A stretch of 8,818 bases of DNA, taken from positions 3,468-12,285 of the forward strand of contig JAHFGU010000032.1 of assembly GCA_023247285.1 (NCBI GenBank). The letters are read 5' to 3'. The stretch comes from Candidatus Omnitrophota bacterium. GTDB lineage: Bacteria > Omnitrophota > Koll11 > Aquiviventales > Aquiviventaceae. Made by a program: the position numbers and the translations under genes. Positions 1-6,718 of the stretch are shown here, in pieces (within the stretch, counting starts at the first letter, position 1; each line of letters opens with the position of its first letter). A model generated the notes under the pieces. That model ran no database searches, was not told the DNA's origin, and saw only the letters and a program-made list of their open reading frames with translations.

Positions 1-224
1 GTCGAAAGCTCATCATCGGATTGCGCGAGACCCCGCTCTCAACCATCCACCTTGAGCAGGCGCACCGGCTCTCCCAGGCCGGCGCGATCATCATGCCGCT
101 GTCGCCGCCCTTCTATCACAAGCCCCAGACGCTCGACGACTTGGCCGAGCATTTCAGCGCCAAGGTGCTCAGCCTCCTCGGCGTCGAGACCGCCCTCGCC
201 TGGAAGCCCGAAGCCCTCGAATGA
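1..224 (+). CDS. ubiX: UbiX-family flavin prenyltransferase, C-terminal part (5' end outside window)
   Basis: The reading frame enters at base 3 and ends at TGA 222-224, giving about 73 residues. They match the C-terminal third of UbiX/Pad1 proteins: RKLIIGLRETPLSTIHLEQ is the conserved block holding the Arg-Glu-Thr-Pro-Leu-Ser phosphate/FMN-binding loop, followed by the AGA-I-MPLSPPFYHKPQT segment and a short helical tail. Family members join a dimethylallyl group to reduced FMN, making the prenyl-FMN cofactor that UbiD-type decarboxylases need. This fits the UbiD-family gene that follows 247 bp downstream. In futalosine-pathway bacteria such a pair is believed to act on the prenylated dihydroxynaphthoate. 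The N-terminal two thirds lie outside the window, so completeness cannot be judged. The family assignment is firm; the role in menaquinone rather than another decarboxylation is inferred from context. Confidence 0.9.
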   Translation, partial: RKLIIGLRETPLSTIHLEQAHRLSQAGAIIMPLSPPFYHKPQTLDDLAEHFSAKVLSLLGVETALAWKPEALE

Positions 225-296
225 GAAGTGAATTGTCGGCTGCGGGTGGCGCTGCGTTCACGGAGCGGCGCGTCTGGCGGGCTGAGCGGGCATGGT

Positions 297-378
297 GTCC
301 CCCCACCTGCCGCCGGGCCACAGGCCGGCCGCGTTCCGCGGCCGCGGCGCTGCAGCGCCGCGCGGTAGGTGGGGGGAC
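297..378. repeat. Branched inverted-repeat element: 17-bp outer stem enclosing three hairpins
   Basis: The arm 297-313 (GTCCCCCCACCTGCCGC) pairs with 362-378 (GCGGTAGGTGGGGGGAC) over 17 positions with one G-U wobble (309/366). The enclosed bases fold almost completely into three abutting hairpins: GGCC-ACA-GGCC at 316-326, GGCCGCG-TTC-CGCGGCC at 327-343, and a perfect 18-base palindrome at 344-361 (GCGGCGCTGCAGCGCCGC). On paper this is a cloverleaf-like four-way junction. There is no T-tract after the right arm, so it is not an intrinsic terminator. It does not look like a tRNA: there is no T-loop sequence and the outer stem is far longer than 7 bp. Whether it acts as RNA or is a repeat at DNA level is unknown. 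The pairing is seen directly; function is not. Confidence 0.6.
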
Positions 379-403
379 GAGCGAGGCCCGACAGCCGAGC
401 GAA

Positions 404-454
404 GGCCGGCCACGCTGGGGCCGGCCAAGCGCCGCCGCGCAGTGAATGCGGCGC
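404..454. repeat. Two further hairpins just before the ubiD-family start
   Basis: GGCCGGCC occurs at 404-411 and again at 419-426. As it is its own reverse complement, the copies can pair around the 7-base loop 412-418. A second stem pairs GCGCCGC (429-435) with GCGGCGC (448-454) around a 12-base loop. They lie 18 to 68 bases before the ATG at 472, so in an mRNA leader they would be close to the ribosome landing site. In very GC-rich DNA short stems of this kind arise easily by chance, and I give them less weight than the 17-bp stem upstream. Confidence 0.4.
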
Positions 455-471
455 CAGGCCCCGCAGCTCTA

Positions 472-2235
472 ATGGATCTCCAAAGTTTCCTGGCGCTGTT
501 GGAGCGGGAAGGGGAGCTCGCCCGCGTCCGGGTCGAGGTGGATCCGGAGCTTGAGATCACCGAGATCGCCACCCGCGTCGTGAAGCAGCGCGGGCCAGCC
601 CTGCTCTTCGAGTCGGTCAAGGGCGCCGAGGCTCCGTTGGCCATCAACATCCTCGGCAGCGAGCGCCGCATCGAGCTGGCACTCGGCCGCCATCCGCAGC
701 AAGTCGGCGATGAGCTGCGCCGGCTCATCGAAGCCGCAGCCCCGCCGCGCCCGCGCCGCCTCATCGGCGAGTGGCGCACGATCGGCCGGGTCCTCGCGGC
801 CGCCCCGCGGCGCGTGCGCCGCGCCGCCTGCCAAGACGTCGACGAGCCGCCCAACCTCTCCCGGCTGCCGATCATGCAATGCTGGCCCAAGGACGCCGGC
901 CGCTTCATCACGTGCGGGATGGTGCTGACGCACGACCCGGACACCGACGCCAGGAACCTGGGCATCTACCGCATGCAGGTCGTCGCCCCGGACCAAGTGC
1001 TCATGCACTGGCAGATCCAGAAAGGCGGCGGGTTCCATTATTGGAAGGCGGAGCAGCAGGGCAAGGCGCTGGCGGTCGCGGTGGTGATCGGCGGGGATCC
1101 GGTGTTATACCTGGCCGCGGTCTCGCCGCTGCCCGAAGGCATCGACGAGCTAGCGCTCGCCGGCTTCTTGCGCGGCAGCCCGATCAAGCTCGTGCTGGGG
1201 CGGATGGGGCAAACCGTCGCCCCGGCGGATGCCGAGATTATCTTGGAGGGCATCGTGCCGCCTGATGAGCGGCAGCCGGAAGGGCCCTTCGGCGACCACT
1301 TCGGCCATTATTCGCACCCGGCCCCATTCCCGGTGCTGTGGATCCAACGGATGACGCGCCGCGCCCATCCGGTGTATCTCTCCGCCGTCGTCGGCAAGCC
1401 GCCGCAGGAAGACCGCTTCATCGGCGAAGCGGTGCAGGAAATCCTGCTGCCGATGATCCGGCTGGTCCATCCGGAGCTGCGGGACATCTGGGCGTACTAT
1501 GAGGCCGGGTTCCACAGCCTGGCCGTGGCCTCGGTCTGGGAGCGGTTCGGCAAAGAGGGGATGAAGACCGCGCTGGGCTTGCTCGGCACCGGCCAGATGG
1601 CGCTGACCAAATGCCTCGTGATCGTCGACGCGGATGTGGATGCGCGGGATTTCACCGCGGTCCTGCGGGCGATCCGCGATTCGTTCGACCCAGCCCAGGA
1701 CTTCCTCTTGCTTCCAGGGGTGCCATTTGATACGCTGGATTTTACGAGTTTTACGCTCAACCTGGGCAGCAAGATGGTGCTCGACGCCACCCGGGGCGGC
1801 GCGCCGCGCGCGGCATCGAGCCAGGCCCTGCCCGCGATCACCGAAGCCCAGGTGACAGCCCTCCATCCCAGGATCCGGCGCGCCCGGCTGCTTGAAGGCG
1901 CGCTCTTGGCGGTGCAGGTCGAGGGGGAAGGGCGGGAGGTGATCCGCGCGCTCGTGGCAGCGCCGGCGCTCTCCCGCATCAAGCTCATCGCCGCGGTCAG
2001 CCCGGACGTCGATGTGGCGGACCGCGAAAGCCTGCTCTGGGGCATCTTCACGCGATTTGACCCGGCGCGCGACATCCAGTTCGCGTCGGCCGCGCTGCAG
2101 CAGGCGTGGCCGGTCTACCGCGGCTGCCTCGGCATCGACGCGACCTTCAAGCCCGGCTATCCGGAGCCGGTCATCATGGACCCGCAGATCGTGGAGCGCG
2201 TGAGCGCGCAATGGCATCGCTACTTGAACGCGTAG
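472..2235 (+). CDS. ubiD: UbiD-family prenyl-FMN-dependent decarboxylase (menaquinone type)
   Basis: The protein has 587 residues from the ATG at 472. This start gives the usual family beginning (MDLQSFLALLEREGELARV, then the D-ELEITEIATRVV block). The frame is open further upstream to ATG 292, but that extension is the Arg/Pro-rich repeat region. Core motifs are clear: RNLGIYRMQV (161-170), LAGFLRGSP (229-237) and PEGPFGDHFGHYS (269-281). By eye, Asn162, Arg167, Glu226, Glu270 and Asp275 keep the spacing of Fdc1 Asn168, Arg173, Glu233, Glu277 and Glu282, that is, Mn/prenyl-FMN ligands and the catalytic Arg-Glu pair. The His ligand position appears to be Gln183. It is expected to decarboxylate a prenylated 1,4-dihydroxy-6-naphthoate, with UbiX supplying the cofactor. 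The family is firm and the substrate inferred from the mqn neighbours. Its 3' end overlaps mqnE by 25 nt. Confidence 0.92.
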   Translation: MDLQSFLALLEREGELARVRVEVDPELEITEIATRVVKQRGPALLFESVKGAEAPLAINILGSERRIELALGRHPQQVGDELRRLIEAAAPPRPRRLIGEWRTIGRVLAAAPRRVRRAACQDVDEPPNLSRLPIMQCWPKDAGRFITCGMVLTHDPDTDARNLGIYRMQVVAPDQVLMHWQIQKGGGFHYWKAEQQGKALAVAVVIGGDPVLYLAAVSPLPEGIDELALAGFLRGSPIKLVLGRMGQTVAPADAEIILEGIVPPDERQPEGPFGDHFGHYSHPAPFPVLWIQRMTRRAHPVYLSAVVGKPPQEDRFIGEAVQEILLPMIRLVHPELRDIWAYYEAGFHSLAVASVWERFGKEGMKTALGLLGTGQMALTKCLVIVDADVDARDFTAVLRAIRDSFDPAQDFLLLPGVPFDTLDFTSFTLNLGSKMVLDATRGGAPRAASSQALPAITEAQVTALHPRIRRARLLEGALLAVQVEGEGREVIRALVAAPALSRIKLIAAVSPDVDVADRESLLWGIFTRFDPARDIQFASAALQQAWPVYRGCLGIDATFKPGYPEPVIMDPQIVERVSAQWHRYLNA

Positions 2236-3308
2236 CCCAAAAGCTCCAACAGCAGGAGCGCCTCAGCCGTGAGGAGGCGCTGGCCCTGTTCCAGGAGCGC
2301 GATATCGTCAGCCTCGGCCGGCTGGCCGACCAGGCCAAGCGCGCCCGCTGGGGCGACCGCGCGCACTTCGTGGTGAACCGGCAAATCAACCCCTCCAACC
2401 TCTGCGCGCTCTCGTGCCGCTTCTGCGACTTCGCGACCAAGCGCGGCCGGCCCAACGCCTACGAGATGACCCTCGAGGAGATCCTGCAGCGCTGCAGCGC
2501 CGAGCTCCATGAGGTGCACATCGTCGGCGGCCTGCATCCGGACTGGCCGTGGACGCATTACCTGGACATGCTGCGCGGCATCAAGGAGCGCTTCCCGCAG
2601 ATCCAGATCAAGGCGTGGACCGCGGTGGAGATCGATTTCTTCTCGAAGAAGTTCCGGCTCAGCGTCGAGGAGGTGCTGCGCCAGCTCCAGGAGGCCGGCT
2701 TGGCCGCGCTGCCAGGCGGCGGGGCTGAGGTGTTCTCCGAGCGGGTCCGCAAGGCGCTCTTTCCCTTCAAGATCGGCGCGCCGCGGTGGCTCGAGATCCA
2801 TCGGATCGCGCACGGGCTTGGCATTCCGACCAATGCCACGCTGCTCTACGGCCACATGGAGACCTACGAGGAGCGGGTCGATCACATGCTGAAGCTGCGC
2901 GGCCTGCAGGATCAGACGCGCGGGTTCATGAGCTTCATCCCGCTGGCGTATCAGCCGGGCAAGACGCAGGTGGTGGCGCGCCAGGTTTCGTCGCTGGAGG
3001 ACGTGAAGACGATCGCCGTCGCGCGCCTGCTGCTCGACAACGTCCCGCACATCAAAGCCTACTGGGTCACGATGGGCGAAGAGATCGCCTCGGTGGCGCT
3101 GCATTTCGGCGCCGATGACATGGACGGCACGATCGGCGAAGAGCGCATCATGCACGCGGCCGATGCCGCCTCGCCAATCAGCCTCACCCGCGGCCGGCTC
3201 GTGGAGCTCATCCGCGGGTCCGGCTGCGTGCCGGTGGAACGGGATGCCCTCTATCACACCCTCCACATCTACGACGACGCGGCTTGCGCGAGTGCCGTTC
3301 CTCAATAG
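2211..3308 (+). CDS. mqnE: Aminofutalosine synthase MqnE (radical SAM)
   Basis: The protein is 365 residues. The ATG at 2211 lies inside the end of the ubiD-family gene and gives the expected N-terminus, an amphipathic stretch with LSREEALALF. The frame stays open upstream, but those residues only shadow the ubiD-family gene. MqnE joins 3-enolpyruvylbenzoate (from MqnA) to the 5'-deoxyadenosyl moiety of SAM, with loss of CO2, to give 6-amino-6-deoxyfutalosine. The radical-SAM cluster motif is CALSCRFC (Cys65, Cys69, Cys72). Further marks of the MqnE/MqnC group are VHIVGGLHPDWPW (the 'GG-HP' block), ALPGGGAEVFSERVR, LYGHMETYEERVDH, FIPLAYQPGKT and DNVPHIKAYW...ALHFGADDMDGT. The LHPDWPW and LAYQPGKT wording and the position before mqnA favour MqnE over MqnC. 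Only a weak purine-rich ribosome site is present, so coupling to the upstream gene is likely. Confidence 0.95.
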   Translation: MASLLERVAQKLQQQERLSREEALALFQERDIVSLGRLADQAKRARWGDRAHFVVNRQINPSNLCALSCRFCDFATKRGRPNAYEMTLEEILQRCSAELHEVHIVGGLHPDWPWTHYLDMLRGIKERFPQIQIKAWTAVEIDFFSKKFRLSVEEVLRQLQEAGLAALPGGGAEVFSERVRKALFPFKIGAPRWLEIHRIAHGLGIPTNATLLYGHMETYEERVDHMLKLRGLQDQTRGFMSFIPLAYQPGKTQVVARQVSSLEDVKTIAVARLLLDNVPHIKAYWVTMGEEIASVALHFGADDMDGTIGEERIMHAADAASPISLTRGRLVELIRGSGCVPVERDALYHTLHIYDDAACASAVPQ

Positions 3309-4032
3309 CGCGCCGTTCTTCCGCGGGCTGACACTCGGCGGGGGGATCGAGCTCGTCGATCTCGCGCCCCGCGCGCTGGGCGAGCAAGCCGCCGCAGGGA
3401 CGCTGCTGGCCGGCCTGCTGCCGCTGGCCGACTACCTGCGGCTTGAGGACCGGTTCGAGCGCATCGGGCCGTTCGGCATCGCGGTGCGCGGGCGGGCGCA
3501 GAGCGTCATGCTCTTTTCGCGACGTCCCCTGCTGCAGCTTGACGGGGCCACGATCTCGGTCACGGAAGAGACGTCCACGAGCGCTGTGCTGCTGCGCCTG
3601 CTGCTCGAGCAGCGCCACCGCGTAGCACCGGCGAATTACGCGCGCGGGCAGGATCCGGCTGCCGACGCGCTGCTGCTGATCGGCGATGAGGCGCTGCGCT
3701 TCCGCCGGGCGAACGCGCGCTACCCGTATGAAACGGATCTGGCGTTCGAATGGTGGACCTGGCAGCACCTGCCCTGCGTCTTCGCGGTCTGGGCGGTGCG
3801 GCGCGACGCGCCCGCCGCGGAGAAGCGCCGGCTCGAGCTGGCGCTGAGCGGGACGCTGGGCCGCAATGTCGGCGACCTGGCCGCCATCGCGCAGGAGCGG
3901 GCGGCTGGTTTGGATCTGCCTGCGCCGGACCTCGCCGCTTACCTCGGCAGCTTCATCTACCGGCTAAGCCAGCCTGAAGAAGCCGGGATTCAGCGGTTCC
4001 GCGAGCTCGTCCATGCGCATCATCTGCTCTGA
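3244..4032 (+). CDS. mqnA: Chorismate dehydratase MqnA
   Basis: MqnA removes water from chorismate to give 3-[(1-carboxyvinyl)oxy]benzoate, the first committed step of the futalosine route. The protein belongs to the periplasmic-binding-protein-like fold shared with MqnD. Recognisable blocks are RVPFLNSAPFFRGL near the N-terminus, LLPLADYLRLEDRFERIGPFGIAVRG, SVTEETSTSAVLLRLLLEQ, ADALLLIGDEALRF and the strongly conserved EWWTWQHLPCVFAVWAVRRD. The start is uncertain. The ATG at 3244 gives 262 residues but begins with a low-complexity Ser/Thr run (TPSTSTTTR) and overlaps mqnE by 65 nt. GTG at 3292 gives 246 residues with a 17-nt overlap, but cuts the first strand (RLARVPFLN) expected in the family. 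Neither has a good ribosome site. The stop lies 20 nt inside mqnC. The function is secure; the N-terminus is not. Confidence 0.9.
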   Translation: MPSITPSTSTTTRLARVPFLNSAPFFRGLTLGGGIELVDLAPRALGEQAAAGTLLAGLLPLADYLRLEDRFERIGPFGIAVRGRAQSVMLFSRRPLLQLDGATISVTEETSTSAVLLRLLLEQRHRVAPANYARGQDPAADALLLIGDEALRFRRANARYPYETDLAFEWWTWQHLPCVFAVWAVRRDAPAAEKRRLELALSGTLGRNVGDLAAIAQERAAGLDLPAPDLAAYLGSFIYRLSQPEEAGIQRFRELVHAHHLL

Positions 4033-5125
4033 GGCGCTGGAAGAGAAAGTCCTCGGCGCTGCCCGCCTGACCCGCGAGGAGGGCCTGTGGCTCTGGCGCC
4101 GCGCCGACCTGTTGGAGCTTGCGCGCCTGGCCAGCCACGTTCGGCGCCGGCTGCATCCTGATCCGGCCGTGACGTTCGTCATCGATTCGAACCCCAACTA
4201 CACCAACGCGTGCATCACCGACTGCGTCTTCTGCGCCTTCTACCGCAAGCCAGGGTCCAAGGACGCGTACACGCTGACGGTAGAGCAGGTGATGGGGAAG
4301 ATCCAGCATGCCGCCGACCTGGGTGCCACGACTGTGCTGCTGCAGGGCGGCCACAACCCGGAGATTCCGCTCGACTACTACCTCTCGCTCATCCGCGAGA
4401 CGCGCCGCCGGTTCCCGCAGATCACGCCGCACTTTTTCACGGCCTCCGAAGTGACGATGATGGGCCAGGTCTCCGGCCTGAGCATCCGCGAGGTGCTGGA
4501 GCGGCTGAAGGAGGCAGGCCAGCACACGCTGCCAGGCGGCGGCGCTGAAATTCTGTCCGATCGGATCCGCAGGCGGCTGGCACCCAAGAAGGGCGGGGCC
4601 GACGCGTGGCTCACCGTGCACCGCCAGGCGCACCAGCTGGGGTTTAAGTCGACCGCGACGATGATGTTCGGCCACATCGAGGAAGACGAAGACATCCTGG
4701 AGCACCTGGACCGGGTTCGGGAGCTGCAGGACGAGACCGGCGGATTCACCGCGTTCGTGCCCTGGACATTCAAGCCGGGCAACACGCCGCTGGAGAAGCC
4801 GATCCCGCACCATGCCGGCCCGACCGCGTACCTCCGGATGATCGCCTTCTCGCGGCTCTACCTGGACAACGTCCCGCACATCCAGGCGTCGTGGTTCTCG
4901 GAAGGGAAGAAGACCGGGCAGATCGCGCTGCACTTCGGCGCCGATGACTTCGGCGGCACGCTCTTCGAAGAAAACGTGCACGCAGCCACCTCGTTCGTGA
5001 ACACCACGACGGTGGACGACGTCGTGACCCTCATCCGCGAAGCCGGGTTTACCCCGGCGCAGCGCACCACCCGCTACGAGGTCCTCCGCCGGTTCGAGCC
5101 GGCTGCTTCGCCGGTGAACGCATGA
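4013..5125 (+). CDS. mqnC: Cyclic dehypoxanthine futalosine synthase MqnC (radical SAM)
   Basis: The protein is 370 residues. The ATG at 4013 sits inside the end of mqnA and gives the expected start (SEALEEKVLGAARLTREEGLWLW). MqnC is a radical-SAM enzyme that cyclises dehypoxanthine futalosine to the spiro cyclic product used by MqnD. The cluster motif is CITDCVFC (Cys67, Cys71, Cys74), followed by AFYRKPGSKDAYTL. Other diagnostic blocks are VLLQGGHNPEIPLDYY, HFFTASEV, TLPGGGAEILSDRIR, FGHIEEDEDILEHLDRVRELQDETGGFTAFVPWTFKPGNTPLE and LDNVPHIQASWFSEGKKTGQIALHFGADDFGGTLFEENVH. The GGHNPEIPLDYY and FVPWTFKPGNT wording separates it from MqnE. The two enzymes share the same plan and are evidently paralogues. 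The gene ends in an ATGA overlap with bioB, so the two are probably translationally coupled. Confidence 0.95.
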   Translation: MRIICSEALEEKVLGAARLTREEGLWLWRRADLLELARLASHVRRRLHPDPAVTFVIDSNPNYTNACITDCVFCAFYRKPGSKDAYTLTVEQVMGKIQHAADLGATTVLLQGGHNPEIPLDYYLSLIRETRRRFPQITPHFFTASEVTMMGQVSGLSIREVLERLKEAGQHTLPGGGAEILSDRIRRRLAPKKGGADAWLTVHRQAHQLGFKSTATMMFGHIEEDEDILEHLDRVRELQDETGGFTAFVPWTFKPGNTPLEKPIPHHAGPTAYLRMIAFSRLYLDNVPHIQASWFSEGKKTGQIALHFGADDFGGTLFEENVHAATSFVNTTTVDDVVTLIREAGFTPAQRTTRYEVLRRFEPAASPVNA

Positions 5126-6180
5126 CGCAGGCTGCAGCCGCGCCGGCCGTGCCCGCCATGCCTGAAGCGAGTCTGCGCCTCGACTGGCCTCGCCTCGTCG
5201 AGCGGTCGCTCGGCGGGCAGGGCATCAGCCGCGAGGAAGGCCGGGCCATCCTTGGGCTTCCGGACGAGGACGTGCCGCTGGCGTTGCGCGCCGCCTTCGA
5301 AGTGCGCCAGGCAGCGTTCGGCAAGCGGGTGAAGGTCTGCGTGCTGCAGAACGCGCGCAGCGGCCTCTGCCCGGAAGACTGCCACTACTGCTCCCAGTCC
5401 TCGCTCTCCACCGCGAAGATCGACAAGTACCCGCTCATGGATGCGGAGCAACTGGTCGACGGCGCGCGCCGCGCCGCTGCGGCCGGGGCGACCCGGTACT
5501 GCATGGTGGCGAGCGGGCGCGGGCCGGCCGACGAGGAGATCGAGCACGTCTGTGCCGTGACGCGCGCCATCAAGCAGCACGCACCCGCGTTGGAGATCTG
5601 CGTCTGCCTCGGTCTGCTCAGCGAGGCGCAGGCCAGGCGCCTTAAGGCGGCCGGGGTCGGCTGGGTCAACCACAACCTCAACACGAGCGAGCGGTTCTAC
5701 CCGGAGATCTGCGGCACGCACACCTACCAGGACCGGGTCGAGACCGTGCGGAACGTGCGCCGCGCCGGGCTGCTCACGTGCAGCGGCGGGATCGTGGGGA
5801 TGGGCGAGACCGACGAGGACATCCTTGATCTGGCGTTCGCGACGCGCGAGCTGCGGATGGACTCGATCCCGATCAACTTCCTCCATCCGATTTCCGGCAC
5901 GCCGCTCGAGGCCGCGCGGTTCCTGACGCCGATGAAGTGCCTCAAGGTGCTGTGCCTGTTCCGCCTGCTCAATCCCGCAAGCGAGATCCGCGCCGCCGGC
6001 GGCCGCGAGGTCAACCTGCGCTCGCTGCAGCCGCTCGCGCTCTACGCCGCGAATTCGATTTTCGTCGAGGGCTATCTCACCACGCCCGGGCAGCAGGCTG
6101 AGGAGGCGCGCCGCATGATCGAGGATCTGGGGTTCGAGGTCGAAATGGAAGGTCGCCCATGCCGCGCCGCTGGATCCTGA
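5122..6180 (+). CDS. bioB: Biotin synthase BioB
   Basis: The protein is 352 residues. BioB is a radical-SAM enzyme that inserts sulfur into dethiobiotin, the last step of biotin synthesis. The 4Fe-4S motif is CPEDCHYC (Cys83, Cys87, Cys90) within the classic SGLCPEDCHYCSQSS block. The ligands of the sulfur-donor 2Fe-2S cluster also appear present: Cys127 (YCMVASGRGP), Cys160 (EICVCLGLLSEAQ), Cys220 (TCSGGIVGMGET) and Arg290 (EIRAAGGRE). Substrate-site residues are in VNHNLNTSERFY, and the C-terminal NSIFVEGYLTTPGQ is typical. ATG 5122 overlaps the mqnC stop (ATGA) and has GGTGAA at 5113-5118 as a possible ribosome site. An internal ATG at 5158 is an alternative, as the first dozen residues are Ala/Pro-rich. 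No other biotin gene is in the window, so its place in a menaquinone operon is unusual but clear. Confidence 0.96.
   Translation: MTQAAAAPAVPAMPEASLRLDWPRLVERSLGGQGISREEGRAILGLPDEDVPLALRAAFEVRQAAFGKRVKVCVLQNARSGLCPEDCHYCSQSSLSTAKIDKYPLMDAEQLVDGARRAAAAGATRYCMVASGRGPADEEIEHVCAVTRAIKQHAPALEICVCLGLLSEAQARRLKAAGVGWVNHNLNTSERFYPEICGTHTYQDRVETVRNVRRAGLLTCSGGIVGMGETDEDILDLAFATRELRMDSIPINFLHPISGTPLEAARFLTPMKCLKVLCLFRLLNPASEIRAAGGREVNLRSLQPLALYAANSIFVEGYLTTPGQQAEEARRMIEDLGFEVEMEGRPCRAAGS
6147..6152 (+). promoter_or_regulatory. Ribosome binding site of the ACT-domain gene
   Basis: GGAAGG lies 6 bases before the ATG at 6159, inside the end of bioB. It is the clearest Shine-Dalgarno sequence on the + strand here and supports the 6159 start, and hence the 22-nt overlap with bioB. 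Confidence 0.6.
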
Positions 6181-6704
6181 TCGCGGTCGGGAAGGACCGC
6201 CCCGGCATCGTGGCCGGGGTCACACAGGTCCTCTACGAGCAGGGCTGCAACCTTGAGGATTCGGCGATGACGCGGCTCGGCGGCGAGTTCGCGATCATGC
6301 TGGCGTTCGCCGGCCCATCCGGCGGAACCGCGCAAGGCTTGCGGCGCGCGCTCGCACCGCTCGAACAGCGGCTGCGCCTGGCCGTGCACCTGAAGGCGCT
6401 CTCCGCGGCCGAGGCGCGAGCGCCGCGCGGCCGGGGGCGGCGGTTCCTCATCTCGGTCTACGGCGCGGACCGGCGCGGGATCGTCTTCCGCGTCGCCGAC
6501 GCGCTCGCGCGCGAGGGCGTCAACATCACCGACCTGCACACGCACCGCAGCCCCAAGGGACGGCCGGCGCTGTACCTGACGCTGCTCGAGGTCGAGCTGC
6601 CGGCGCGCAGTTCCGGCGAGCGGCTCGAGCACCGCCTCCAGCAGGTGGCCAAGCGCGTCGGCGTGCAAGTCTCGGTGCGCCCGGCCGACCCCGCCGTTCT
6701 CTAG
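6159..6704 (+). CDS. Tandem ACT-domain protein, GcvR-like
   Basis: The protein is 181 residues and made of two ACT domains with no DNA-binding or catalytic domain visible. The first spans about residues 4-80 (WILIAVGKDRPGIVAGVTQVLYEQGCNLEDSAMTRLGGEFAIMLAF). The second spans about 95-175 (RFLISVYGADRRGIVFRVADALAREGVNITDLHTH...). Each has the DRPGIV/DRRGIV turn, followed by the helix and the N-[LI]-[ET]-D strand typical of ligand-binding ACT folds. A basic linker (RAPRGRGRR) joins them. This layout is that of GcvR, the 'glycine cleavage system transcriptional repressor' family, which in enterics acts through protein contact with GcvA. Outside enterics the role and ligand are mostly unknown, and no gcv genes are seen here. 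The gene overlaps bioB by 22 nt and precedes def by 14 nt. The domain call is strong; function is open. Confidence 0.85.
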   Translation: MPRRWILIAVGKDRPGIVAGVTQVLYEQGCNLEDSAMTRLGGEFAIMLAFAGPSGGTAQGLRRALAPLEQRLRLAVHLKALSAAEARAPRGRGRRFLISVYGADRRGIVFRVADALAREGVNITDLHTHRSPKGRPALYLTLLEVELPARSSGERLEHRLQQVAKRVGVQVSVRPADPAVL

Positions 6705-6718
6705 CGCGCAGAGCGGCG

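Larger units (their letters stand above)
225..471. other. Non-coding spacer between ubiX and the ubiD-family gene, rich in inverted repeats
   Basis: This is the only long gap in an otherwise overlapping gene string. Open frames cross it (one begins at ATG 221, overlapping the ubiX stop), but their translations are Arg/Ala/Pro/Gly-rich with no family resemblance, so I read them as chance frames in GC-rich DNA. It holds several inverted repeats, described separately at 297-378 and 404-454. It also holds a near-repeat of CGAGCGAGGCC (378-388) and CGAGCGAAGGCC (396-407). I could not identify a convincing -35/-10 promoter or a T-tract terminator. The Shine-Dalgarno signal before the 472 ATG is also poor. 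It could be a structured 5' leader for the ubiD-family transcript, or a short repeat element that has settled between two once-adjacent genes. Confidence 0.7.

Noticed and set aside
233..300. Possible promoter (TTGTCG near 233) ahead of the ubiD-family gene
   Set aside because: No matching -10 element at a suitable distance; not supportable from the sequence.
297..378. tRNA or intrinsic terminator reading of the branched structure
   Set aside because: The outer stem is 17 bp, there is no T-loop or anticodon-loop sequence, and no T-tract follows the right arm.
221..445. A 74-codon frame starting in an ATGA overlap with the ubiX stop
   Set aside because: The translation is Arg/Ala-rich with no recognisable pattern and runs through the inverted repeats. 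The coupling-like overlap is suggestive only; GC-rich DNA gives such frames freely.
292..471. N-terminal extension of the ubiD-family protein from ATG 292
   Set aside because: The extra 60 residues are encoded by the repeat element and are Arg/Pro/Gly-rich. Family proteins begin at the position of ATG 472.
1150..2217. Long antisense open frame (355 codons) opposite the ubiD-family gene
   Set aside because: It is His/Arg/Asp-rich and has no family features; it is the usual antisense shadow of a GC-rich gene whose sense frame is well conserved. Similar frames opposite mqnE, mqnC and bioB were dropped for the same reason.
5099..5114. Small hairpin CCGGC-TGCTTC-GCCGG just before the bioB start, touching its possible ribosome site
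   Set aside because: A 5-bp stem inside coding sequence at this GC content is expected by chance; there is no sign of an attenuator or riboswitch.
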